The translations under genes and the position numbers were made by a program. A stretch of 64,000 nucleotides of DNA, from positions 124,001 to 188,000 of the forward strand of contig NZ_RSAA01000009.1 of assembly GCF_003931915.1 (NCBI RefSeq), read 5' to 3'. Numbering within the stretch: the stretch's first letter is position 1; every line of letters starts with the position of its first letter. Under the pieces are notes generated by a model. It saw nothing but the letters and a program-made list of their open reading frames with translations. It searched no databases and was not told where the DNA came from. Source of the stretch: Saccharopolyspora rhizosphaerae (GTDB lineage Bacteria > Actinomycetota > Actinomycetes > Mycobacteriales > Pseudonocardiaceae). Positions 39,693 to 48,124 of the stretch are shown piece after piece.

Positions 39693-39850
39693 TCGTTCTC
39701 GTTGGGCAGGAGTTCCCGTCCACGCTGAGCCGATCGGGCTACCGGCGCGCCGTCCGGCCTGGGAGGCTGGTGGGCGGACTGCGTTATAGCTTCAGACTCA
39801 ACGACGGCTCTGCGCCTGAGCCGAGCACGGTCAACCAGGAGGACCTTCCA

Positions 39851-40645
39851 GTGGAGATGCAGCACACGTTCAGCGTTCCGGTGCCGATCGATGCGGCCTG
39901 GAAGGCGATGATCGACCCCGAACGGGTCGCTCCGTGCATGCCCGGCGCCACGCTCACCAAGGCCGAGGGCAACGAGTTCGCCGGCTCGGTGAAGGTGAAG
40001 CTCGGCCCAGTGACGCTGCTGTACAAGGGAACCGGTGTCTTCAAGGACGTCGACGAGAAGAACCGCCGCCTGGTCATCGATGCCAGCGGCAAGGACTCGC
40101 GGGGCAGCGGCACCGCTGCCGCGACCGTCGTGGTGAACCTGAAGGACGAGGGCGGCACGACCTCGGGCACCGTTGACACCGACCTCAAGGTCACCGGCAA
40201 GCCCGCTCAGCTGGGCCGCGGGCTGATCTCCGAGGTCGGCGGCAAGATCCTGAACCAGTTCGCCGACAACCTCGCCAAGAAGCTGGAGTCCGAGCAGGAG
40301 GCCCCGGCCGCGCAGGAGTCGAAGCCGGCGGCCGAGTCCTCGAGCACCGAGACCGCGAGCGGTTCCACCGGCAACGGCACCGCCGCCGCGGCGGGCACGT
40401 CGGCGAGCGGCGCCACCGTGGGGTCGGCGCGCAAGGACACCAGCTGGCGGGTCACCCCGGCCGGCGCGGACACGCCGAGCAGCCCCTCGGTCGCTCAGCC
40501 TTCCGCCAACGACGAGGCCATCGACCTGCTGGGCACCGCGGGCACCCCGGTCCTCAAGCGCGCGGCACCGGCCGCGATCGGCCTGCTGGTGGCGTTCATC
40601 GTGCTGCGCCGCTTCAAGAAGCGTCGCGCCCGCAAGCGCGGCTGA
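39851..40645 (+). CDS. coxG: CoxG-like SRPBCC protein with C-terminal membrane anchor
   Basis: The start is GTG 39851, with AGGAGGA seven bases upstream; the longer frame covers the hairpin. Residues 1-150 form a CoxG-type SRPBCC domain (VPIDAAWKAMIDPERVAPCMPGA over two segments, GSVKVKLGPV, GTVDTDLKVTGKPAQLGRG). A Ser/Ala/Thr-rich linker leads to a hydrophobic helix (AAIGLLVAFIVL) and a very basic end (RRFKKRRARKRG). CoxG in Oligotropha recruits CO dehydrogenase to the membrane; this layout fits membrane anchoring. By homology it would tether the hydroxylase to the respiratory chain. Confidence 0.88.
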   Translation: MEMQHTFSVPVPIDAAWKAMIDPERVAPCMPGATLTKAEGNEFAGSVKVKLGPVTLLYKGTGVFKDVDEKNRRLVIDASGKDSRGSGTAAATVVVNLKDEGGTTSGTVDTDLKVTGKPAQLGRGLISEVGGKILNQFADNLAKKLESEQEAPAAQESKPAAESSSTETASGSTGNGTAAAAGTSASGATVGSARKDTSWRVTPAGADTPSSPSVAQPSANDEAIDLLGTAGTPVLKRAAPAAIGLLVAFIVLRRFKKRRARKRG

Positions 40646-40657
40646 CCCTCCCTCCGG

Positions 40658-40684
40658 GTGCGCCGCGGTCCTACCGCGGCGCAC
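40658..40684. terminator. Shared terminator of coxG and menC
   Basis: A perfect 12-bp stem (40658-40669 with 40673-40684) has the three-base loop CCT. The right arm contains the last codons and stop of menC, so the hairpin serves the convergent genes on both strands. Confidence 0.7.
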
Positions 40685-41678
40685 GGAGCCAGGGACCTCG
40701 GGGCCGCAGGAGCTTCCCGACCCGGGCCATGCGGTCGAGCCACCAGCGCTGCACGTCGGCGGGTGGTGTGGCGGCCGCGACGCGCGCCGGGTCGGGCTCC
40801 GGCGGCGTCGAGGGCACGGGCAGGAATCCCTGCTCGGGCAACAGCGGTTCCGCGACGACATCGCCCTCGAGCAGCGCCACCGTGCCCAGGCCGCAGGCGA
40901 ACGGCAGTTCCGGCAGGGCACCGGCCAGCGCCAGCTGGGCGGACAGCCCCACGCTCGTCTCCACCGCCGAGGACACCACGCACGGCAGCCCGGAGGCCTC
41001 CGCGACCTGCAGCGCCCGGCGGACCCCGCCCAGCGGGGTCGCCTTGATGATCGCCACGTCGGCTGCGCCGGCCACCGCCACGCGCATCGGGTCCTCGGCG
41101 CGGCGGATGCTCTCGTCGGCGGCGATGCGCACCTCGACCCTGCGCCGCACGGCCGCCAGCTCCTCGATGCTCGGGCACGGCTGCTCGGCGTACTCCAGAC
41201 CTCCAGCCGCCCCGTCGAGCTCGCGGAGGCGGCTCACGGCGGTGTCGACGTCCCACGCCGCGTTGGCGTCCACCCGGATCGCGCCGCCGGGTCCGAGCGC
41301 GTCGCGCACCGCCTCGACCCGTGCCAGGTCGTCGGCGGCCGACTGGCCCGGCTCGGCGATCTTGACCTTCGCGGTCCGGCAGCCCGACCTCGCCACGATC
41401 TGCGCCGCCGTCTCGGCCGGGACCGCCGGCACGGTGCAGTTGACGGGGATCCGGTCCCGCACCGGCTCGGGCCAGCCTTCCTCGCACGCCTCGAACGCCG
41501 CCTGCAACCACGGCACGGCCGCGGCGTCGTCGTAGTCCTCGAACGGGCAGAACTCCCCCCAGCCGGCGGGCCCCGACAGCAGCACGCCGCGTCGCACGGT
41601 GATCCCGCGGAAGCGGTTGCGCATCGGCAGTGCGTAGACCCGGACCGCGTCCAACGCCGCAGGATCGAAGCTCGCCAT
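40671..41678 (-). CDS. menC: o-Succinylbenzoate synthase
   Basis: MenC dehydrates SHCHC to o-succinylbenzoate in menaquinone synthesis. The 335-residue enolase-superfamily protein has the catalytic lysine pair region TAKVKI, the metal ligands in VDANAAWD, EYAEQPC and IAADES, and the second acid-base lysine in IIKATPLGG; SSAVETSVGL is also diagnostic of MenC. The length fits actinobacterial MenC. No other men genes are in the window. ATG 41678 is used. Confidence 0.93.
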   Translation of the reverse strand: MASFDPAALDAVRVYALPMRNRFRGITVRRGVLLSGPAGWGEFCPFEDYDDAAAVPWLQAAFEACEEGWPEPVRDRIPVNCTVPAVPAETAAQIVARSGCRTAKVKIAEPGQSAADDLARVEAVRDALGPGGAIRVDANAAWDVDTAVSRLRELDGAAGGLEYAEQPCPSIEELAAVRRRVEVRIAADESIRRAEDPMRVAVAGAADVAIIKATPLGGVRRALQVAEASGLPCVVSSAVETSVGLSAQLALAGALPELPFACGLGTVALLEGDVVAEPLLPEQGFLPVPSTPPEPDPARVAAATPPADVQRWWLDRMARVGKLLRPRGPWLRAPR

Positions 41679-42229
41679 GCCCCAATCCTTTCAGCCCGGA
41701 CCACCACCCGCGCCCCGGGTGACCACACCCCACGGGCCGCTGCCGACCCCACCCCGCCAGCGCCCCGCACCCCACGACCGGGCGACCGAACCCCGGAAAG
41801 CCGCGGTGATCGGAACTGGGCTCACCCGCGATCAGAATGGGAGAGCCTCGGCGTGATCGGACCCGGCTCACCGCGGCGATCCGGCCACCAACCTCACGGG
41901 GCGAGCCGCGGCTCGTAGTCGGGATCGCGTGGGGAGGAGACATGTCGCGCGAAATGTCCGGGTGTCCACGCAAGGGCCGTGCGGGCGAGTCGGGTGCTCT
42001 CGTGAGGTCTGGGGTGAGCAGCCGGCGAGCGGGACCTCGCCGTGGAGGGGGTTGCCGGAGGGGTGGTCGTGCGCTGGGCCGGGAGCGGTGGCCGTGGCTG
42101 TCGTCGCGCCGGGAGGCGTGGTCGGGCGGCCGGGCGCTGGGTGCGGGCGTGGTTCGCCGGCGCCCGTGGGTGGGGCGTGGCGGGGTGGGCGCCGGTGCGG
42201 TCACCGGTGCCGCGGGGGTTCCGGGTGCG
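41679..42229. other. 551-base gene-free region between menC and the second SUFU gene
   Basis: I see no supported gene; the open frames are unusually Arg/Gly-rich and lack ribosome binding sites. A diverged direct repeat, GTGATCGGAACTGGGCTCAC at 41806-41825 and a similar 20-mer from 41853, occurs 47 bp apart. It likely includes the menC promoter. Confidence 0.5.
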
Positions 42230-42823
42230 TCAGGCGATGCTGGGGCGGCCGAGGTCGAAGACGTCGACCTCGAAGCGGGCCCACTGCTGGCGCAGCGACG
42301 TCACGCCGTGGTCGAGGATGTAGTTGAGCTCGCCCAAGGTCACCGGGAGCAGGGTGTAGACCTGGAGCTGCTCGTTGCCCTCCGGGTCGGTGAAGCGGGT
42401 GAACTCCGAGGGGAAGATGGGGTGACCGCTGGCCAGGACGCCGTGGAACTCCGTGCCCGGTAGCAGCGGCTGCTCGTTCGGGATGATCTGGTCGGGCACC
42501 AGGTAGGTCCGCTGCTGCACGAGCAGTTCCGAGGTCATGTCCACCAGGTGGCGAGCCGCCTCGGCCTGCTCCTTGTAGACCGTGCAGGCCAGCTCCTGGG
42601 CCGGTTCCGCGCCCAGCGGCTGGAACCGCAGGCCGCTGCTGATCACCGTCGTCAGATGGAGTTCCTCGAGGTAGAAGAACACCAGACCGTAGCCGCGGTT
42701 GCTGCCGTGCACGTTGGGCGGCTCGGCGCCCGTGGGCGTGCCGGCGTAGCGTTCCAGGTTCTCCGCGAGGCCGACGAAGCGGTGCGCACCGCCCATCGCC
42801 GGCCGTTCGTGCTCGGTTTCCAT
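42230..42823 (-). CDS. Suppressor-of-fused (SUFU) domain protein, copy 2
   Basis: This 197-residue product shares its layout with the SUFU protein at 31770-32339. The shared order is [41 protein letters not shown], a central loop with LLPGTEFHGVLASGHP, then LQVYTLLPVTLGELNYILDHG and the terminal helix TSLRQQWARFEVDVFDL. It starts at ATG 42823. The two copies are well diverged, so the duplication is old or they arrived separately. Function is unknown; in bacteria the fold is found in proteins with toxin-immunity or housekeeping-like contexts. It is upstream of nothing on its strand and 121 bases from the XPB gene. Confidence 0.75.
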   Translation of the reverse strand: METEHERPAMGGAHRFVGLAENLERYAGTPTGAEPPNVHGSNRGYGLVFFYLEELHLTTVISSGLRFQPLGAEPAQELACTVYKEQAEAARHLVDMTSELLVQQRTYLVPDQIIPNEQPLLPGTEFHGVLASGHPIFPSEFTRFTDPEGNEQLQVYTLLPVTLGELNYILDHGVTSLRQQWARFEVDVFDLGRPSIA

Positions 42824-42944
42824 CCGATCTCCAGTGTCTTGCAGCCCGGACGCTGCGTTCGTTCATCGCAACGGTAGCCGTGGAGCAGCCGAACGCGGAC
42901 CCCTTTTGAGTGACATCCGTCCGGGTATCACCCGGAGTTCCTCC

Positions 42945-44606
42945 TCACCCAGCGTCAGGCAGGGCCGGGCCAAGCAGGTCGTCGGCGTCCACGATCCGGT
43001 ACGCGTACCCCTGCTCCGCGAGGAACCGCTGACGGTGTGCGGCGTAGTCGGTGTCCAAGGTGTCGCGCGAGACCACCGAGTAGAAGTGCGCCTGCTTGCG
43101 TTCCGCCTTGGGCCGCAGCAGCCTGCCGAGCCGCTGCGCCTCCTCCTGCCGAGACCCGAAAGTACCGGAAACCTGCACGGCTACCGAGGCTTCCGGCAGG
43201 TCGATCGAGAAGTTGGCGACTTTGGACACGACGAGGCGGTTGATCTCGCCCCGCCGGAACGCGTCGAAGAGCTCCTCGCGCTCCTTGTTCTTCGTCGAGC
43301 CCTCCACGATCGGCGCGTCCAACGCCTCGCCGAGCTCGTGCAGCTGCTCCAGGTAGGCGCCGATGACCAGGGCGGGTTCGTCCGGGTGCTGGTCGAGGAT
43401 CGCCTTGACCACCGGAGCCTTGGTGCGCGCGGTCGCGCAGAGCTTGTAGCGGTCCTCGGCTTCGGAGGTGGCGTACTGCAGGCGCTCGTTGTCGGTGAGC
43501 GTCACCCGCACCTCGACGCACTCGGCCGGGGCGATCCAGCCCTGCGACTCGATGTCCTTCCACGGGGCGTCGTAGCGCTTCGGGCCGATCAGCGAGAACA
43601 CGTCGCCCTCCCGGCCGTCCTCGCGGACCAGCGTGGCGGTCAGCCCGAGGCGACGGCGGGACTGCAGGTCGGCGGTCATCCGGAACACCGGCGCGGGCAG
43701 CAGGTGCACCTCGTCGTAGACGACCAGACCCCAGTCGCGGGAGTCGAACAGCTCCAGGTGCTTGTACTCGCCCTTGGACTTGCGGGTGATCACCTGGTAG
43801 GTCGCGATGGTGACCGGCCGGATCTCCTTCTTCTCACCGGAGTACTCGCCGATCTCCTCCTCGGTCAGCGAGGTCCGCTCGATCAGCTCCCGCTTCCACT
43901 GCCGGCCCGCGACGGTGTTGGTGACCAGGATCAACGTGGTGGCCGCGGCCTCGGCCATGGCCGCCGCACCGACCAGGGTCTTGCCCGCGCCGCAGGGCAG
44001 CACGACCACGCCCGAACCGCCGGCCCAGAACGACTGCACGGCCTGGCGCTGGTAGTCGCGCAGGCTCCAGCCGTCCTGCTCCAGCTCGATCGGGTGGGCC
44101 TCGCCGTCGACGTAGCCGGCGAGGTCCTCAGCAGGCCAGCCGACCTTCAGCAGCACCTGCTTGAGCCGCCCGCGCTCGCTGGGGTGCACCACGACGGTGT
44201 CGTCGTCGATGCGGGCGCCCAGCATGGGGGCGATCTTCTTGTTGCGCAGGACCTCCTCCAGCACTGCCCGGTCCACCGAGTTGAGCACGAGGCCGTGCGC
44301 GGGGTCGTTGACCAGTTGCAGCCGGCCGAACCGGCCCATCGTCTCCACGATGTCGACCAGCAGCGGCTGCGGCACCGGGAAGCGGGAGTAGCGGACCAGC
44401 CCGTCGACCACCTGCTCTGCGTCGTGCCCGGCGGCGCGGGCGTTCCACAGCGCCAGCGGCGTGATCCGGTAGGTGTGCACGTGCTCCGGCGCGCGCTCCA
44501 GCTCGGCGAAGGGTGCGATGGCGGTGCGCGCGTCGTCGGCGAGGTCGTGGTCGACCTCGAGCAGCAACGTCTTGTCGGACTGGACGATGAGAGGTCCGTC
44601 GGTCAA
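42945..44606 (-). CDS. DNA repair helicase XPB/ERCC3-type
   Basis: This SF2 3'-5' DNA helicase resembles eukaryotic and archaeal XPB. TTG 44606, with GAGGGAG eight bases upstream, gives the N terminus MTDGPLIVQSDKT that I recall for the mycobacterial protein; the result is 553 residues. It has an N-terminal damage-recognition-like domain (about 1-170), Q-motif region SLRDYQRQAV, Walker A PCGAGKT (204-210), DEVH (298-301), LTATL, the RED motif (328-330) and motif VI QEEAQRLGRLLR. It unwinds DNA with ATP and probably acts in repair. The helicase-associated protein found with it in mycobacteria is encoded at 58.9-61.2 kb here, 14 kb away. Confidence 0.93.
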   Translation of the reverse strand: MTDGPLIVQSDKTLLLEVDHDLADDARTAIAPFAELERAPEHVHTYRITPLALWNARAAGHDAEQVVDGLVRYSRFPVPQPLLVDIVETMGRFGRLQLVNDPAHGLVLNSVDRAVLEEVLRNKKIAPMLGARIDDDTVVVHPSERGRLKQVLLKVGWPAEDLAGYVDGEAHPIELEQDGWSLRDYQRQAVQSFWAGGSGVVVLPCGAGKTLVGAAAMAEAAATTLILVTNTVAGRQWKRELIERTSLTEEEIGEYSGEKKEIRPVTIATYQVITRKSKGEYKHLELFDSRDWGLVVYDEVHLLPAPVFRMTADLQSRRRLGLTATLVREDGREGDVFSLIGPKRYDAPWKDIESQGWIAPAECVEVRVTLTDNERLQYATSEAEDRYKLCATARTKAPVVKAILDQHPDEPALVIGAYLEQLHELGEALDAPIVEGSTKNKEREELFDAFRRGEINRLVVSKVANFSIDLPEASVAVQVSGTFGSRQEEAQRLGRLLRPKAERKQAHFYSVVSRDTLDTDYAAHRQRFLAEQGYAYRIVDADDLLGPALPDAG

Positions 44607-44900
44607 GGTGAGCGCTCCCTCGGGGTTCGGGCGGCGTTTGCGCAGGTGATCGGCACGATTCGTGGTCACCAGCCGGACTCCCGGCCCAGTATTCCACCCA
44701 GCCGGAACCGCCCCGGCCGGGTGCGGGCCGTGGAAGCGCCCGAAGTGACCCACATCGCCCGCGTGCCCACCGATCACCAGGTCGCGCGAGGCGCTGACGA
44801 GTGACGACGCCGTGCGGAGTGGGGCGCTTGGGGGATTGTGGTGGTGCGGGTCCGGTGGGAGCGTTTTCGCTGGTGATCTCGTCGGGTGTGGGGAGGTTCG

Positions 44901-45452
44901 ATGACCGCGCAGGACGCAGGCGAGAGGCTGCGGCTGTTGGAGGCCGGGGCTTCCCCTGAAGCAGTGCTCGCACTCTTCGACTCGCTGCCCGCCGTGCGGG
45001 TCGAGGAGCTGGTGGGGACCTGGCGGGGGAACGGCATCCACACCGGGAACCCGTTGGACGGACTGCTGGAGCGCTTCGGCTGGTACGGCAAGCGGTTCGG
45101 CGGCCCGGAGGACGCGCACCCGCTGCTGTTCTCGACCAGCGGCGGCCGGGTGGTGAGCGTCAACCCGGCGTTCATGCCGGTCGGCACCCTGCTCAGCGTC
45201 GCCGACAAGGTGAAGAGCCCGGTGGTGGCGGCCCTGTTCCGGCGGCTGGTGCCCGTGGTGACCACGAACAAGCCACGCGCGCGACTGCGGGTGGTCGAGT
45301 ACCGGGGCGTGTCCTCGGCGGCGATGGTCTACGACGCGCTGCCGATCTACGACCCGTTCCGCAAGGTCGACGACCACACCCTGCTGTGCGCGATGGACTT
45401 GCGGGGGCTCGACGCGCCGTTCCTGTTCGTCCTCCGCCGCGATGCCGCCTAA
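44901..45452 (+). CDS. GXWXG/DUF4334 protein
   Basis: The 183-residue product starts at ATG 44901 with GGGGAGG upstream. The N-terminal GXWXG domain is recognised by LVGTWRGNGIHTGNPLDGLL and FGWYGKRFGG; the C-terminal DUF4334 half contains ARLRVVEYRGVSSAAMVYDALPIYDPFRKVD and DLRGLDAPFLFVLRR in separate segments. The pair of domains looks like a small-ligand-binding beta-barrel, but no reaction is known. It is divergent from the XPB gene with 294 bases between starts. Confidence 0.82.
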   Translation: MTAQDAGERLRLLEAGASPEAVLALFDSLPAVRVEELVGTWRGNGIHTGNPLDGLLERFGWYGKRFGGPEDAHPLLFSTSGGRVVSVNPAFMPVGTLLSVADKVKSPVVAALFRRLVPVVTTNKPRARLRVVEYRGVSSAAMVYDALPIYDPFRKVDDHTLLCAMDLRGLDAPFLFVLRRDAA

Positions 45453-45510
45453 CCAGGTGTTTTCCCGCTCTGGGTAGATTGCTCAAGGCGAACTCGACCA
45501 CGGAGGACCA

Positions 45511-46164
45511 GTGACCTACCCACCGCGACCGGATCCCCACGGTGCGCAGTCCGGCCCGTACCCGGGAGGCTGGGGCACCGGTGGCGTGCACGGTCCCCAG
45601 GACTACCAGTACCCGCAGCAGGGTTCGGACGCGTTCTGGCGCCAGGTCGCGAGCAACCAGCCACCGCCACCCCCGCCGCAGAAGAAGCGCACCGGCCTGA
45701 TCATCGGCATCACCCTGGGCGCCGCGCTGGTGCTGGTCGGTGGCATCGTCGCGATCTCGCTGGCCGTGATCGCGAGCAACCGGATCGAGGCGGGCGGCTG
45801 CATGTCGTTGCGCGACGAGCGCGGCGGCCCGATGGCCGCCGCCGACTGCGGTACGCCCGAGTCCGACTACGAGGTCGTCGACGTCCAGGAGGGCCGCAAC
45901 CTCGCCGGCTGCGGCGACGACTACGTCAACTACGCCGACGGCACCACCTACTGCATCGTGCTCGACGTCCAGGCGGGCGACTGCCTGACGCCCTTCCAGC
46001 AGGACGAATCGGTGCTGCCGCTGAAGATCGAGTGCGCGAAGTCGGAGGACCAGGTCAGCAGGGTCGTCGGCGGCCAGGACCCGGGAGCGGCCTGCGAGGA
46101 GAACGAGGGCTACTACGTCTTCAGCCGCAAGACCGTCTGCTTCGGGGACGTCCAGGGCACCTGA
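45511..46164 (+). CDS. Single-pass membrane protein with Cys-rich extracellular domain (LppU-like)
   Basis: The 217-residue product starts at GTG 45511, CGGAGGA upstream. A Pro/Tyr/Gly-rich cytoplasmic N terminus (1-58) ends in KKR, then one membrane helix (about 62-88). The outer domain has eight cysteines (about residues 97-212), including GGCMSLRD, ADCGTPES and AGCGDDYVNY, in a spacing that suggests disulfides. It resembles actinobacterial LppU/SCO3897-type proteins. Function is unknown. It is 58 bases after the DUF4334 gene on the same strand. Confidence 0.75.
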   Translation: MTYPPRPDPHGAQSGPYPGGWGTGGVHGPQDYQYPQQGSDAFWRQVASNQPPPPPPQKKRTGLIIGITLGAALVLVGGIVAISLAVIASNRIEAGGCMSLRDERGGPMAAADCGTPESDYEVVDVQEGRNLAGCGDDYVNYADGTTYCIVLDVQAGDCLTPFQQDESVLPLKIECAKSEDQVSRVVGGQDPGAACEENEGYYVFSRKTVCFGDVQGT

Positions 46165-46234
46165 TCATTACTACCGCTAACGAAGTCGGTCTGCTGTGAT
46201 GGGACCCGACATGGCGGCGAGGAGGCACTACGAC

Positions 46235-47830
46235 ATGGCTAGCGACGAGCGCACCGTCCGTGACATCACCCGGGGCCTGATGCGTGAGCTCGGGCTGACC
46301 ACGGTGTTCGGCAACCCGGGCACCACCGAGGTCCCGTTCCTGACGGGGTGGCCCGACGACTTCCACTACGTCCTCGGGCTGCAGGAGTCCGTGGTGGTCG
46401 CGATGGCCGACGGCTACGCGCAGTCCCGCCGCCAGCCGGTGCTGGTCAACCTGCACTCGGCCGGTGGGGTCGGGCACGCGCTGGGCGCGGTGTTCACCGC
46501 CTACCGCAACCGCACGCCGATGATCATCACCGCTGGTCAGCAGACCCGCAGCTTGATGTTCGGCGAGCCGTTCCTCGGCGCCACCGAGGCGGCGAACTTC
46601 CCGAAGCCGTACGTGAAGTGGAGCTACGAGCCGGCCCGCGCCGCGGACGTCCCGGCCGCGCTGGTGCGCGCCTACCAGATGGCGACGACCCCGCCGTACG
46701 GTCCGGTGTTCGTGTCCATCCCGGCTGACGACTGGGACGAGCCCGGCGTCGAGGTCCCCGCGCGCCCGCGCACCCCGGGCTTCGCGCCCGACCCGGAAGC
46801 GGTCGCTGATCTCGCCGAAGCGCTGCGCGGCTGTGCACGTCCGGCGTTCGTCGCCGGCCCGGCGGTCGACGCCGACGGCGTCGTGGACGAGATGGTGCGG
46901 CTCGCGGAGAAGACCAAGGCGGCCGTGTACGCGCCGCCGATGTCGCCGCGCTGCTCCTTCCCGGAGGACCACCCGTGCTTCGCCGGGTTCCTGCAGCCCG
47001 AGCAGCGGCTGCTCAGCCAGGAGCTCTCCGGCTACGACCTGGTCGTGGTGTGGGGCGCCCCGGCGTTCACCTTCCACGTCTACCGGGGTGAGGCGGAAGC
47101 CTCGCTGCCGGAGTTGTTCCTGGTCAACGACGACCCCGACGTGCTGGCGCGGGCCCGTTCCGGGCGCGGCGTGATGAGCACGATGGCGCACGCGGTTCCC
47201 CAGGTCAACGCGCAGCTGGAGGACGTGGAGCGGCAGGCTCCGACGACGATGGTGCGGCCGGAGAAGCCCGCCGCGAGCACGCCGATGACCGCCTCCTACG
47301 TCTTCGACACCATCGTCGATCAGCTCCCCGCGGACGCCGCGGTCGTCGAGGAGGCGCCGAGCCACCGCAACGACCTGCACGAGTTCTTCCCCGTCCGCTC
47401 CACCGACGGCGGGTTCTTCACCGGCTTCTCCGGCGCGCTGGGCTACGGCGTCGGTGCCGCGGTCGGGGTCGGCATGGCCGACCCGACGCGGCGCACGGTG
47501 GCGCTGCTCGGTGACGGGTCCAGCATGTACGGGATCCAGTCGCTGTGGACGGCGGTGCGCGAGCAGACCCCGGTCACCTTCGTGATCATGGACAACTCGC
47601 GCTACGCGGCGGTGGCGGTGCTCGGCGAGGCCGCCGGCGGCAGCAAGCTGCCCGGCGTGGACCTCGGCGGCATCGACTTCGTGGCGCTGGCGTCCAGCCT
47701 CGGCTGCCCGGCCAAGCTCATCCAGACCCCGGAGGAGCTCTCCGAGGCCCTGCCGGAGGAGTTCGCCGGGAAGCAGGGACCCAGTCTCCTCCACGTCAAG
47801 GTCGACCCTGGGCAGAGGTTCTTGTACTGA
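46235..47830 (+). CDS. Benzoylformate decarboxylase-like ThDP enzyme
   Basis: The start ATG 46235 has GAGGAGG nine bases upstream and gives 531 residues, close to the 528 of Pseudomonas putida benzoylformate decarboxylase. Similarity runs through the whole protein: FGNPGTTE (25-32), the catalytic glutamate LQES (Glu51), NLHSAGG (His74), TAGQQTRS, KWSYEPA, GAPAFTFH (His281) and the ThDP/Mg motif GDGSSMYGIQSLWTA to MDNSRY. The active-site Ser26 of the P. putida enzyme corresponds to Thr30 here. It would decarboxylate benzoylformate or a related 2-keto acid, or join aldehydes. No other mandelate-pathway gene is adjacent. Confidence 0.88.
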   Translation: MASDERTVRDITRGLMRELGLTTVFGNPGTTEVPFLTGWPDDFHYVLGLQESVVVAMADGYAQSRRQPVLVNLHSAGGVGHALGAVFTAYRNRTPMIITAGQQTRSLMFGEPFLGATEAANFPKPYVKWSYEPARAADVPAALVRAYQMATTPPYGPVFVSIPADDWDEPGVEVPARPRTPGFAPDPEAVADLAEALRGCARPAFVAGPAVDADGVVDEMVRLAEKTKAAVYAPPMSPRCSFPEDHPCFAGFLQPEQRLLSQELSGYDLVVVWGAPAFTFHVYRGEAEASLPELFLVNDDPDVLARARSGRGVMSTMAHAVPQVNAQLEDVERQAPTTMVRPEKPAASTPMTASYVFDTIVDQLPADAAVVEEAPSHRNDLHEFFPVRSTDGGFFTGFSGALGYGVGAAVGVGMADPTRRTVALLGDGSSMYGIQSLWTAVREQTPVTFVIMDNSRYAAVAVLGEAAGGSKLPGVDLGGIDFVALASSLGCPAKLIQTPEELSEALPEEFAGKQGPSLLHVKVDPGQRFLY

Positions 47831-48067
47831 TCCTTCCTGCTGGGCGGTGCGGGTGGCGGAACCTCAGCCGCCTGGCTCCGGGCGCGGCTCCTGCTGTGTG
47901 CCGATGCACGTCGCGGCGTTCTCGCCAGACGTCGTCTGCGAACCCGCGGCGGTTCCGGCTGCGATGCTGGTGCTCCCAGCTCGCGGCTTCGCCGTTGGCG
48001 CTGGACACGGGTTCTCGACGCACCTTGCTTGGCGCGGCGGGTGGCGGGGGCTGCATGGGTGCGTGAA

Positions 48068-48116
48068 CACGAAGGAGGGCGGCTCCGGAGGTTTTCCGGG
48101 GCCGCCCTCCTTCGTG
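48068..48116. terminator. Bidirectional terminator between the decarboxylase and the ABC transporter
   Basis: A perfect 16-bp stem (48068-48083 with 48101-48116) encloses a 17-base loop that can itself pair. It lies eight bases beyond the stop of the minus-strand ABC ATPase and 240 bases past the decarboxylase. Confidence 0.8.
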
Positions 48117-48124
48117 GTGTCAGA

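Noticed and set aside
41837..42463. Plus-strand frame of 208 codons next to and over the second SUFU gene
   Set aside because: Extremely Arg/Gly-rich, no ribosome binding site, and it runs antisense into a recognisable gene.
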